DNA of 64,000 nucleotides, taken from assembly GCA_024685285.1 (NCBI GenBank), contig JAIKVZ010000038.1, positions 1 to 64,000 of the forward strand, read 5' to 3'. The position numbers were made by a program, and so were the translations under genes. How positions within the stretch are numbered: the first letter of the stretch is position 1; each line of letters begins with the position of its first letter. The DNA is from Bacteroidales bacterium. Its GTDB lineage: Bacteria > Bacteroidota > Bacteroidia > Bacteroidales > P3. Of the stretch, positions 37,484-46,507 are shown piece after piece. The notes beneath the pieces were generated by a model that saw only the letters and a list, made by a program, of their open reading frames with translations, was not told the origin of the DNA and searched no databases.

Positions 37484-38565
37484 CTTGCGAAGAACGATTT
37501 CTCGCTGCCGCGGAAGTAACTGGCAGGTTGCAGTATATTGTCAAAAGCGTAGTATTGAATGAGTACCGTGTCGCTTTGGTTGACAATGGCATATAGCCGG
37601 TTGAGGTCAAATTCCTCGTACATCTCTGGGTCGGGCATGGCCATGAGATCGTCTGGATTCGTATATTTTATATATGTTTTGACTTCGGTGGTTGTACCGT
37701 CGGTATCGGTTATTCTTAGTATTGCGCGTGGTCCTGTAGCCACGTCATTGGCGGCATTGCTGTGTGGCACGATCTCAGCATATTCGTCGAAATTGAGGTT
37801 GGTGAACGACGAAAGCATCTGTGCCACGCGGGCCGTGTCGAACCCGTGCACGAGAGTTCCGGCGGCGTCGTGCATCTCAAAGCCCTCACCGTTGCGTTCT
37901 ATGGCAAACGACTCGTTAGGCATTTGTGGTATGTCAAGGCTTATACGGGCAATATGTTTTACGTCGAGATCCACAATTTTGTGGCTACGCCATTTTGTTG
38001 GATCGGCTGTGAAGCGAGGTGTCAAGAATCCACGGAATCCAGGTATGTGGATGATGTATGGCACTTTGTCGCCATCACGGAACATATACGAGGCCATCAG
38101 GTCTTGAGTTTCGCCGCCAACATAGTATGTGACGGTTTTTCGCTCGGTGGGGAAAAGTTTAACCCGTCCATCAAACAAGTTAATCAGGTAGCGTCGTTGG
38201 TACACCTCGACTTTGATATTGCCAGACGAGATACGCGCAATAATATTTGGTACGGCGTTGCGGTTCACCTGTTCGCGTATGCGCATTGTGTGCAGGGTTT
38301 CGAGCAGGAGGTCAATCATAGGTTGGTTGGCGGGATATTGCTTGTTGACAATCCAGGTGGTGTCGGCTGAGCCTTTTGGCGGACGCTGTAGCAGTACCTG
38401 GTTCTCATCCATATCGGCCATAAATATCTGTGTCACAGAGGAGATATCCTTAATGTGGTAGTCTTGTCTGAAAGTGGATTTGCGTGCCCCATGCACGGCT
38501 ACCAGAACAGCAGCCACGGCCACCAATATCACTATTGCTATAATAATCAGATTCTTGCGTTTCAT
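37480..38565 (-). CDS. DUF4340-like protein
   Basis: N-terminal TM, repeated beta-rich region; directly downstream of GldF/GldG-like gene. Confidence 0.65.
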   Translation of the reverse strand: MKRKNLIIIAIVILVAVAAVLVAVHGARKSTFRQDYHIKDISSVTQIFMADMDENQVLLQRPPKGSADTTWIVNKQYPANQPMIDLLLETLHTMRIREQVNRNAVPNIIARISSGNIKVEVYQRRYLINLFDGRVKLFPTERKTVTYYVGGETQDLMASYMFRDGDKVPYIIHIPGFRGFLTPRFTADPTKWRSHKIVDLDVKHIARISLDIPQMPNESFAIERNGEGFEMHDAAGTLVHGFDTARVAQMLSSFTNLNFDEYAEIVPHSNAANDVATGPRAILRITDTDGTTTEVKTYIKYTNPDDLMAMPDPEMYEEFDLNRLYAIVNQSDTVLIQYYAFDNILQPASYFRGSEKSFFAR

Positions 38566-41045
38566 TGTGGTTTGCAATATTTCTTTTTTCTCACAAAATA
38601 GATTGCCACGCCAGCCAGTGCTATAACGGCCGACGGCAGTATAACGTTTATGACTTGGTATTTATTTCGCTGTTCATGGACTTTCATCACATCGAGTTTG
38701 CGGAGTTTAATGTCACGAGAGCGCGAGGCCAGCATACCTTCGTCGCCTACCAAATAGTTCACAGCATTGAGTAGGAATTCTTTATTGGCGTATAGGGTCT
38801 GAGTGTAAAAGTCATAGCCCATCGGGTATGCCGAACCTTCCTGCGCATTGTAGCGGTTCTTGATTATGTCGCCGTCGGAAACTATAATCATCTTGGTAGG
38901 TGCACTCTCAGCCAAGTATCCCATCTCGGGCAGTTCGGTGAATTGTGGCGTAAGCCTGTTGCGCCACGTTGATTTGAAACACCCCTCAAGCAGCACGGCA
39001 ATGGGAAGGTTGCTGCGGTTGAACAAACGGCGATCGGGTTCTACTTGGCCGTCGCCAAGGTCTATTACAGCAGGAGCGTTCTTTATGCGAGAGTATTCCG
39101 ATGTGGTTAGCAATACGCTGGCCCGAATGTCATCGCTGTTGTCGAGCAGGTCTATGCTACTCACAAAGTCGGTTTTAATCAAGTCGAGGTTGCGCACAAT
39201 GGGGTGTTGCGATGTAGGCACAATCTCGGGAAAGTAATACCATGGGCAGAATTTAATCTGAGGTTTATCGCCTACCATACCAACACGCATGGGTATTGGC
39301 CGACACCGTATATCCATGATGATGTTTGGATTGACGCGGGCGCCATAGTTAAAGAGCATCTCGTCAAGATTAAGGGGCATACGGGTTGCGATGGCTTGAG
39401 CATGAGCGGCAAGACTGTCTATATCGGCATTGAGGGGGTCTATCAGCCACAACACTCTACCACCACGCATTATGTATTGGTCAATAATGTAGAGGTCTTG
39501 GTCGCTGAAAGGGAGTGTCGGCTTGGCAATAATTAACAGGTCAAACTTGTTGTAGAAGCTGTATTTATTAGAATCTGACGATGTTTTGGAACGGCCTGTG
39601 AGGGCGTTGATATTTCCGTCAATAGAGACATAGTCAAGGCTGTAGTATTCCTGCAAGGCCATCTGTATGTCATAAAGTTGTCCGCCCATCAGTTCGCCAT
39701 GGCCTTGTACAAAGCCTATTGACGGTTTGACACCCCTGGCCAATGCACGTATTGCGTTTGACAACACATACTCCAGATTTTGTATGGAGTTGTTGAGGAG
39801 GTCGGCCTCGCTCACATATTTTTGGTTCTGGAGTAGCTGTATGGATGTCTCACGGCCACGATAGATTACATCGGCGGCAGGTATGAGTATCTGTGTTGTT
39901 ACGCTGCTACCGCTGCCTACCTGTATCTGTGTTGGCTGAATTCCTTTGTTGGCTAATTTCTGGTAGAATATCTGTTGCTCTTCCTTATTGTTGAAGTTGT
40001 TTGGATTAACAAACTCGTATTGTATGTTCTCATTATAGGCTCTGAATTGGTTGAGCATCTCCTTGGTCTCACTTTGTAGACGCTTGAAGTCGGCGGGAAA
40101 GTCGCCTTCAAGGTATACTCTGAAAAGCACCGGTTCGTCTACATTGCGCAACATTGACTTGGTGGCTTTCGACAGCGTGTAGCGCTTCTCGGCAGTAAGG
40201 TCGAGGCGTGCAAACAAATAATGACCAATGACATTGGCCGATGCTACTATGGCAACCACGGCGGCTATCTCAAGCCATTGGCTGTATTTCATTTTGCGTC
40301 GGTTGACCCAACCATTCCACTTGCGACTTTGTAGCACCAGCCGTGTGGCTATAAGAAACAGTATGATAACACTGAGGAAATAAAGCACGTCACGTGTGTC
40401 TATTACCCCACGGCTTATTGACTCGTAGTGGTGCATCATGCCAAGCGACTTGACAAATAGGTCGGCTTTGCCGAGTATACCCATATTGTATACCGACTCA
40501 AATCCTAAATATGCAACTACGCAGAGCAGTGCTGCCACAATAAATGACACTATCTGATTTCCGGTTATGGAACTGGCAAAAAGTCCGATGGCCACAAAGG
40601 CACCGCCAAGCAGTATGAGCCCAATATACGAGCCTGCCACACTACCGCTGTCAATATTGCCTACAGGGTCGCCAAGTGCCACCACGCTGAGGTAACACAC
40701 CAAAGTGGGCAGCAGAGATATGACAACCAAAGTGAAGGCGGCCAGGAATTTGGCACCAATCAGGGTTAGGTCACTTATGGGTTTGGTGAGCAACATCTCG
40801 ATTGTTCCCACGCGCTTTTCCTCGGCAAAGGTGCGCATGGTTATGGCTGGTATGAGGAAGAGGTATAGGAACGGTCCGATGAGGAACAGCCCATCCATGC
40901 CAGCATAGCCATAGTCAAGTATATTGAAGTCTGATTTTAGCACCCACAGCATAAGCCCTGTCAACACCAGGAACACGATGATGGTGATGTAGCCTGTGAG
41001 TGAGGAGAAGAATGAGGAGAGTTCTTTCTTGAAGAGAGTGTACAT
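38562..41045 (-). CDS. GldF-GldG fusion: ABC-2 permease + GldG-like periplasmic domain
   Basis: N-term MYTLFKKELSSFFSSLTGYITIIVFLVLTGLMLW, FAEEKRVGTIEMLLTKPISD; C-term LDLTAEKRYTLSKATKSMLRNVDEPVLFRVYLEGDFPADFKRLQ. Confidence 0.87.
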   Translation of the reverse strand: MYTLFKKELSSFFSSLTGYITIIVFLVLTGLMLWVLKSDFNILDYGYAGMDGLFLIGPFLYLFLIPAITMRTFAEEKRVGTIEMLLTKPISDLTLIGAKFLAAFTLVVISLLPTLVCYLSVVALGDPVGNIDSGSVAGSYIGLILLGGAFVAIGLFASSITGNQIVSFIVAALLCVVAYLGFESVYNMGILGKADLFVKSLGMMHHYESISRGVIDTRDVLYFLSVIILFLIATRLVLQSRKWNGWVNRRKMKYSQWLEIAAVVAIVASANVIGHYLFARLDLTAEKRYTLSKATKSMLRNVDEPVLFRVYLEGDFPADFKRLQSETKEMLNQFRAYNENIQYEFVNPNNFNNKEEQQIFYQKLANKGIQPTQIQVGSGSSVTTQILIPAADVIYRGRETSIQLLQNQKYVSEADLLNNSIQNLEYVLSNAIRALARGVKPSIGFVQGHGELMGGQLYDIQMALQEYYSLDYVSIDGNINALTGRSKTSSDSNKYSFYNKFDLLIIAKPTLPFSDQDLYIIDQYIMRGGRVLWLIDPLNADIDSLAAHAQAIATRMPLNLDEMLFNYGARVNPNIIMDIRCRPIPMRVGMVGDKPQIKFCPWYYFPEIVPTSQHPIVRNLDLIKTDFVSSIDLLDNSDDIRASVLLTTSEYSRIKNAPAVIDLGDGQVEPDRRLFNRSNLPIAVLLEGCFKSTWRNRLTPQFTELPEMGYLAESAPTKMIIVSDGDIIKNRYNAQEGSAYPMGYDFYTQTLYANKEFLLNAVNYLVGDEGMLASRSRDIKLRKLDVMKVHEQRNKYQVINVILPSAVIALAGVAIYFVRKKKYCKPQ

Positions 41046-41064
41046 TGGCGATGATTTAGTTGTT

Positions 41065-42552
41065 TCAGAACTTGTATGCACGGCTACGTAGCGAGCGGCC
41101 CTGGTAGTCGCCAAAGGCAACTTCGCGCACAGTGCCGAGTAACAGGCGTGTGCTTTGTGTCAGAATCCAGCGGTCAATATTCTCAGCAATATCGCTTGGC
41201 ACATGGTTGTGCTGGCGTCCATTGAGGGTGGTGATGACAATGGATGGTATGCCTATTGCGTCAAAGGCCACGGCATCGCCCTTGGGGTTGCTTTTGGTGG
41301 CGGGATGTGTCATAAGGCGTATACCGGCGGTGTCGGCATTGGAGGCAATGCCCCACAGTGTAGGATATTTGTTGTCGCCAAAAACAACCAGGCTGTCGCC
41401 ACTACTAACGGCTTCAATGTTAATAAATGCCTCTATGCGCCGCAATGGGCTGAAGTTCGAAACGAAAATCTGCGAGCCTTGGTATTGGTTCTCGGCAGCG
41501 CTGAAGAATACAAAGACCACACTGCGTTTGGGCCGCTGTTGCGAGAGTTGGCGTGCCACCTCCAATGCGGCAGCCACTCCGCTGGCGTTGTCATCGGCTC
41601 CGGGGAAGAGGGCAGTCTCGCCCTGCATTCCAACGTGGTCGAGGTGAGCGCCAACCACTACATATTCATTGCGGAGTTTCTTGTCACTACCCTCAAGTAT
41701 GCCAACAACATTGGCGGTGAGTGCACTGGGGTTGTATTTGGCGTTGACATCAATTTCAAGCCTCTTGCGCAGATGGAACGACTGAGGTTTCATGCTGGCG
41801 GCCATGTTGGCAAGCACGGTGTCGATATCCCAGCCTTCGTCGGCCAACAGGCGTTCACCGCAGATACGTGTGGGTTGCAGTATGGGGAAAGTGTTAAGGT
41901 GTGGTAGACCTCCGTTATATATGCGTGCTTGGGCCTCGTATGGCAGGCAGCTGCGGCTCATATTGATTGCAACCAGAGCCACAGCGCCGTGCTTCTGGGC
42001 GGTGCGTGCCTTGTCGCGCAGGCTCACATAATTCTCAGTTACGGTGCTTGGCAGCCAGCTGGGCATGGGCAGGCCAGTCACAACTATGACAATTTTGCCG
42101 CGAGCGTCGACATGGGCGTATTCATCAAATGCGGGGTTGTCAATGCCATAGCCGCAGAACACCGCCTGAGCATCGGCATAGCCGCGTCCTGTCATTCCGG
42201 CGCAGGCAAAGTCGTTGCCGAGGATGAATACAGTTTTGTCGTCGCTACCGGCGTAGTAGGAGTTGAATTTGCAGTTCTCAATCTGGTTGCATTCTGTCTC
42301 GAACCATTGCAGCCACTCGCCGTTGTGTGGCTTGACACCATAGCTGCGCAGTCGGTCTATGACGTATTTTGTGGCACGGTTGTAGCCAGTGGTGCCGGCC
42401 ATGCGACCTTCGTATACAGCAGCAGCCAGTTCGGCTACGTGTTTTTGGAGTGTGTCGGTTGACACCTCAGCCTTTTGTATTGTTGTTTGCGCAGCGGCGT
42501 TAATGCCAGTCAGAGAGGCGATGGCAAGGAAAATAAGCGTTGCTTTTTTCAT
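41065..42552 (-). CDS. M28 family zinc aminopeptidase-like protein
   Basis: VVGAHLDHVGMQG; FPGADDNASGVAAALEVARQL; FFSAAENQYQGS; KSNPKGDAVAFDAIGIPSIVITT. Confidence 0.88.
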   Translation of the reverse strand: MKKATLIFLAIASLTGINAAAQTTIQKAEVSTDTLQKHVAELAAAVYEGRMAGTTGYNRATKYVIDRLRSYGVKPHNGEWLQWFETECNQIENCKFNSYYAGSDDKTVFILGNDFACAGMTGRGYADAQAVFCGYGIDNPAFDEYAHVDARGKIVIVVTGLPMPSWLPSTVTENYVSLRDKARTAQKHGAVALVAINMSRSCLPYEAQARIYNGGLPHLNTFPILQPTRICGERLLADEGWDIDTVLANMAASMKPQSFHLRKRLEIDVNAKYNPSALTANVVGILEGSDKKLRNEYVVVGAHLDHVGMQGETALFPGADDNASGVAAALEVARQLSQQRPKRSVVFVFFSAAENQYQGSQIFVSNFSPLRRIEAFINIEAVSSGDSLVVFGDNKYPTLWGIASNADTAGIRLMTHPATKSNPKGDAVAFDAIGIPSIVITTLNGRQHNHVPSDIAENIDRWILTQSTRLLLGTVREVAFGDYQGRSLRSRAYKF

Positions 42553-42710
42553 TTTCGAGACACTATAATGTTATTATTTTTATATATTTCATTCTATTTA
42601 AGGCTATTAGTGCTGTGGCGCACCATTATGCCAAAAGGCAAATATACATAAAAAACACCGATTGTTTGCAAAAAATGAAAGAAAAGTTTTTGCAGTATGA
42701 AAAAATGTTG

Positions 42711-42718
42711 TATATTTG
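42711..42718 (+). promoter_or_regulatory. Bacteroidota -7 box (tatatttg)
   Basis: TAnnTTTG match 56 nt upstream of the 42774 CDS. Confidence 0.55.
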
Positions 42719-42773
42719 CAGTGTTTTAGATTACTAATACAATGTGATACTAAAATGATTTACAAACGGTTGC

Positions 42774-45209
42774 ATGAAAACCAATGAAAAAGTTGCTATG
42801 AAAACGAGAAAAATAAACATCTTTGCTCTGATTGCAATGCTTGTTGCAGGCTTTTCTGCCACGGCCCAGACCACTATGATTAAGGATTCAAAAACGGGTG
42901 AGCCTGTGATGTTCGCCAACATCGCTTTACTGCGCGCTACCGATAGTTCATTTGTGCGTGGCACTACGTCCGATGCCACCGGATCATTCAGTCTTCAGCC
43001 CATGGCCGATAGCTGCCTCATACGAGTTTCAGCCATAGGCTATAAGACTTTGTGGCTCAGCGTGTCGAATCTTCCAAGTGTAATACATGTGAGCCCCGAG
43101 GTGACAACCTTGGCCGAGGTGACAGTGGTTGAGAAGAGACCTCTTTATGCCATGGATGGCGAGAAAAATATGTACAATACTAAGGAGGACCCCTCCATAC
43201 AGACCGGCACGACCAGCGACGCCCTTCAAAATGCCCCAGGCGTGGAGGTGGATGCCGAGGGCAACATCACTTTGCGCGGCTCTGCCTCGGTTGAGATATG
43301 GATTAACGACCGCCCCAGCCACATGAACGACGAGGCCCTGAAGCAATATGTCAAACAGCTGCCCGCCAACGCCATAGAACGTATCGAGGTCATAACCAAC
43401 CCCTCGGCGCGCTACTCTACATCGGGCGGTGTCATCAATATCGTGACCAACCAGAAGGTGACCCGCAACGAGCTGCTATGTGTCGGCGTGCGTGCCCGCA
43501 CATCTCCAAACGTGTCGCCGTGGGCCTCATACGTCTGGGCAAATGAAAAGGTGGATTTTAACCTGTATGTCAACGCCGATTGGTCGCGTCACCGCACTTA
43601 CGGCAACATCTCATCTGCTCTCTATAATCCCACCACGGGCGACACCAGCCGCATCCTGTCGCACAACGACACGGTACTAAGCAACAACATTGGCGGCTAC
43701 ACCGGACTCAATGTCAACTGGCGCATATCGGACCGCACAAACCTTGCTTCGTGGGCGGGCTTCTACCCCTACCATGGTGCCAGTTACTCCAAGGGATTTT
43801 TCGACTATTTTGAGCACAATCCGTTGCGTGACTTCAGCTTCAACTATGTGCATGACAACAACGATGGTTTGTTCTGGGGCGGCTATGCCGGCGCTTGGCT
43901 CGAGCATCGATTCGATTCCACAGGTCGCAAAATATCGCTCTCGCTGAATGGCAATACGTCTAATCAGGGCGGCACAAGCTATGGCTTCTTCGCCTATCGC
44001 AACACTTTGCTCGACACCCTGTTTCGCCGCGATTATTCTATGAACCGCAATCCCAGCGTGGGCCTCACCGTCGACTATGCCCACCCGTTGAAGAACGACT
44101 GGGAGATTGATGGCGGAATGCAGGCCAGTTTGGGTGGCGGTAGCCTGACTCGTACTTTCGACACCATAGCCGGCGGCCAGTATGTCAACGTGCCCCTGCG
44201 TTCATACGAGGGCACTGAGCATGGCACCGATTTCCACCTCTACGCCACGGTGCAGAAACGGTGGGGTGGCTTGACGGTCAAGGCCGGTCTGCGCGGCGAG
44301 TGGGGATGGATGGGAAGCAGTTGGCACTACAGCGACGGCAGCGGCCTCAGCACCGTAGATACTTCGTTTTTTGTGCCCGTGCCGAGCCTGCACATCAGCT
44401 ACCAGACTCCGACGTTCACATCCTACAGCATAAGCTACACCCGCCGCTATGAAAACCCGGGCCAGTCGCAGCTCAACCCGTTCTGTCGCTATGACGACTA
44501 CAGCTATGAGACCGGCAACCCACTGCTGCGCCTCACCTACACCCACAACCTTGAGGCGGCTTTTAATAAATACGTAATGGGTTTCGGCAATATCGGACTC
44601 AATGCCTACTGGCGCGCCAACACCAACGAGATTGGTAGCATGGCCTATGCCGGTTACGCACCGGCCTATTTCACCGCCACGCAGCTGGTCAACTACACCA
44701 GGCCCGAAAACATAGGCTCGAGCCATACCGAAGGCATCGAGGCCAACATAACCTATCGCCCGACGGCTATGCTCAACGTGCGTTTCAATGCCTCGCTGTT
44801 CAACTACGGCTATAATTACCTTGGTTTCAGCGACAGCCATATTTCATGGAGCGCGCGCCTAAACGTGTGGGCCAAACTTTGGAACAGGCTCGAGGTGTTT
44901 GCAAATGCGCACTACAGCTCGCCGCGCATGGGCCTCTACAGCATGAGCGTGGCCAACAAAGGGGTCGATTTTGGCGTGAGCAGCGATTTCTACGACCGCC
45001 GCCTGAGCGTGTTCCTCAATGTCAACGACATTTTCGGCATGGCGCAGTGGGGCGAGAACAGTACAGCGCCGCTGTACAAGACCACCGGCAGCTACCAGTA
45101 CGACTCGCGTTTTGTGAGCCTCGGCATCACTTGGCGCATGGGCAAGTTGGAGCTCGAGGGCAAGGCGCGCCAGGGTGCAACCGACAATGCCCCGACAATG
45201 ATGCGATAA
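42774..45209 (+). CDS. Outer-membrane beta-barrel family protein (TonB-receptor related)
   Basis: Carboxypeptidase-regulatory-like N-term; DALQNAPGVEVDAEGNITLRGSASVEIWINDRPSHMNDEALKQYVKQLPANAIERIEVITNPSARYSTSGGVINIVT. Confidence 0.92.
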   Translation: MKTNEKVAMKTRKINIFALIAMLVAGFSATAQTTMIKDSKTGEPVMFANIALLRATDSSFVRGTTSDATGSFSLQPMADSCLIRVSAIGYKTLWLSVSNLPSVIHVSPEVTTLAEVTVVEKRPLYAMDGEKNMYNTKEDPSIQTGTTSDALQNAPGVEVDAEGNITLRGSASVEIWINDRPSHMNDEALKQYVKQLPANAIERIEVITNPSARYSTSGGVINIVTNQKVTRNELLCVGVRARTSPNVSPWASYVWANEKVDFNLYVNADWSRHRTYGNISSALYNPTTGDTSRILSHNDTVLSNNIGGYTGLNVNWRISDRTNLASWAGFYPYHGASYSKGFFDYFEHNPLRDFSFNYVHDNNDGLFWGGYAGAWLEHRFDSTGRKISLSLNGNTSNQGGTSYGFFAYRNTLLDTLFRRDYSMNRNPSVGLTVDYAHPLKNDWEIDGGMQASLGGGSLTRTFDTIAGGQYVNVPLRSYEGTEHGTDFHLYATVQKRWGGLTVKAGLRGEWGWMGSSWHYSDGSGLSTVDTSFFVPVPSLHISYQTPTFTSYSISYTRRYENPGQSQLNPFCRYDDYSYETGNPLLRLTYTHNLEAAFNKYVMGFGNIGLNAYWRANTNEIGSMAYAGYAPAYFTATQLVNYTRPENIGSSHTEGIEANITYRPTAMLNVRFNASLFNYGYNYLGFSDSHISWSARLNVWAKLWNRLEVFANAHYSSPRMGLYSMSVANKGVDFGVSSDFYDRRLSVFLNVNDIFGMAQWGENSTAPLYKTTGSYQYDSRFVSLGITWRMGKLELEGKARQGATDNAPTMMR

Positions 45210-45289
45210 ATTCAGTGCTAAGGTATTGAAAACGTGGACCAAACACACTTTAGGTTCGGGTAGTGGACGGAACCCGTCGCACCACCTCC

Positions 45290-45333
45290 GAAGGCTACCC
45301 GACCTCAACCCGACCTTAACCCGAACCTAACCC
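45290..45333 (-). repeat. 11-nt-period dispersed element, copy 4
   Basis: Minus: GGGTTAGGTTC|GGGTTAAGGTC|GGGTTGAGGTC|GGGTAGCCTTC, with an inverted related arm ttaggttcgggtag at 45250-45263. Confidence 0.88.
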
Positions 45334-45346
45334 ATCTAACGTTCAT

Positions 45347-45388
45347 AAAACCAGCGAGTTATACCCAATCATATAACTCGCTGGTTTT
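45347..45388. terminator. Perfect 16-bp hairpin / bidirectional terminator
   Basis: aaaaccagcgagttat-acccaatcat-ataactcgctggtttt between convergent genes. Confidence 0.85.
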
Positions 45389-45412
45389 CAGGTTGTTGAT
45401 GTTTTGTGGCGT

Positions 45413-46432
45413 TTACTCCACAATTTTCATTATTTCGGTCAGTCTGGGGGTGAGGATTATCTCGGTGCGGCGGTTGATGGCTTTGTGCTCGGGGCTGTCG
45501 TTGGCCACCTTGGGGGCGAACTCGCCGTGGCCGCAGGCCTCTATGCGTGCGGGATCGATGCCGGGGCCGTTCTGGAGCAGCAGCTTGACTATGGCGGTGG
45601 CGCGCATTACGCTGAGGTCCCAGTTGTCTTTGACGGCGGTGGAGCCTCGGTAGGCGTCGTTGTCGGTATGGCCTTCGACCATGATGTTGAGTGTCGAGTC
45701 GGCCTCAAGCACCTTGGCGAGCTCTTTGATGGCGTTGATACCCTCTTTGGATACGGTCCAGCTGGCCGACGGGAAGAGGAGCTTGTTCTCCATCGAGACG
45801 TACACCTTGCCGTCCTTGGTCTCGACTTTGAGCCCCTTGTCGGCAAAACCGGTCAGGGCGCGGGTGACGCTTGTGCGCAGGTTTTCCAGCTCGCGCTCTT
45901 TGGCCTCGAGTTGGGCGCGTGTGGCGGCCTCTTGCTTCTCGAGTTTGCTTTGGCGCTCGAGCAGTTCGGCCTGTTTGCTCTCGAAGAGGGCTTCGTTTTG
46001 GCGGAATGCGGCCTCTTTCTGTTTGAATGCGGCCTCTTTGTCGTTCAGCTCCTTGGTGCGTGCGGTGAGCATATTCTGCGCACGGTTGAGGTCGCGGGTT
46101 TTGCCGGTGAGTTCCTGGGCGTAGTTCTCCATGGTGGTGTCGTAGCGTTGCTGCATACCTTCAACCAGGCGTGTGAGGCTGTCGATGGTGGCGTTCTGTC
46201 GGTCGCGCTCGGCCACCATTTCGGCCATTTCGTTGGTCAGGTTCTGGTTTTGGCGGGCCAGATTGGTACTCTCCTCCTTGAGTTCGAAGAGTTCCTGGCG
46301 GGTGAGGTTATATTCTTTGCTCTTCTGTTCCAGTTCGGCGTCTTTGCGCTCCACCTCGCTCAGCGAGACGCACGAGGCCGAAAGCACGGAGGCTAATCCG
46401 ATAATTAATAGGCTTTTTTTCATCGATTGCAT
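45413..46432 (-). CDS. OmpA-family protein with coiled coil
   Basis: Lipobox LSASC; long coiled coil; NIMVEGHTDNDAYRGSTAVKDNWDLSVMRATAIVKLLLQNG...RRTEIILTP. Confidence 0.9.
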   Translation of the reverse strand: MQSMKKSLLIIGLASVLSASCVSLSEVERKDAELEQKSKEYNLTRQELFELKEESTNLARQNQNLTNEMAEMVAERDRQNATIDSLTRLVEGMQQRYDTTMENYAQELTGKTRDLNRAQNMLTARTKELNDKEAAFKQKEAAFRQNEALFESKQAELLERQSKLEKQEAATRAQLEAKERELENLRTSVTRALTGFADKGLKVETKDGKVYVSMENKLLFPSASWTVSKEGINAIKELAKVLEADSTLNIMVEGHTDNDAYRGSTAVKDNWDLSVMRATAIVKLLLQNGPGIDPARIEACGHGEFAPKVANDSPEHKAINRRTEIILTPRLTEIMKIVE

Positions 46433-46474
46433 AATTTTTTCTATTCTAGATTAACGCAGATTGTTTTTTTTTCG

Positions 46475-46482
46475 TATCTTTG
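46475..46482 (+). promoter_or_regulatory. Bacteroidota -7 box (tatctttg)
   Basis: TAnnTTTG located inside the 5' extension of the track's 46427 ORF. Confidence 0.6.
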
Positions 46483-46507
46483 CAGCCGATTTTTTTTGAA
46501 AAAAATA

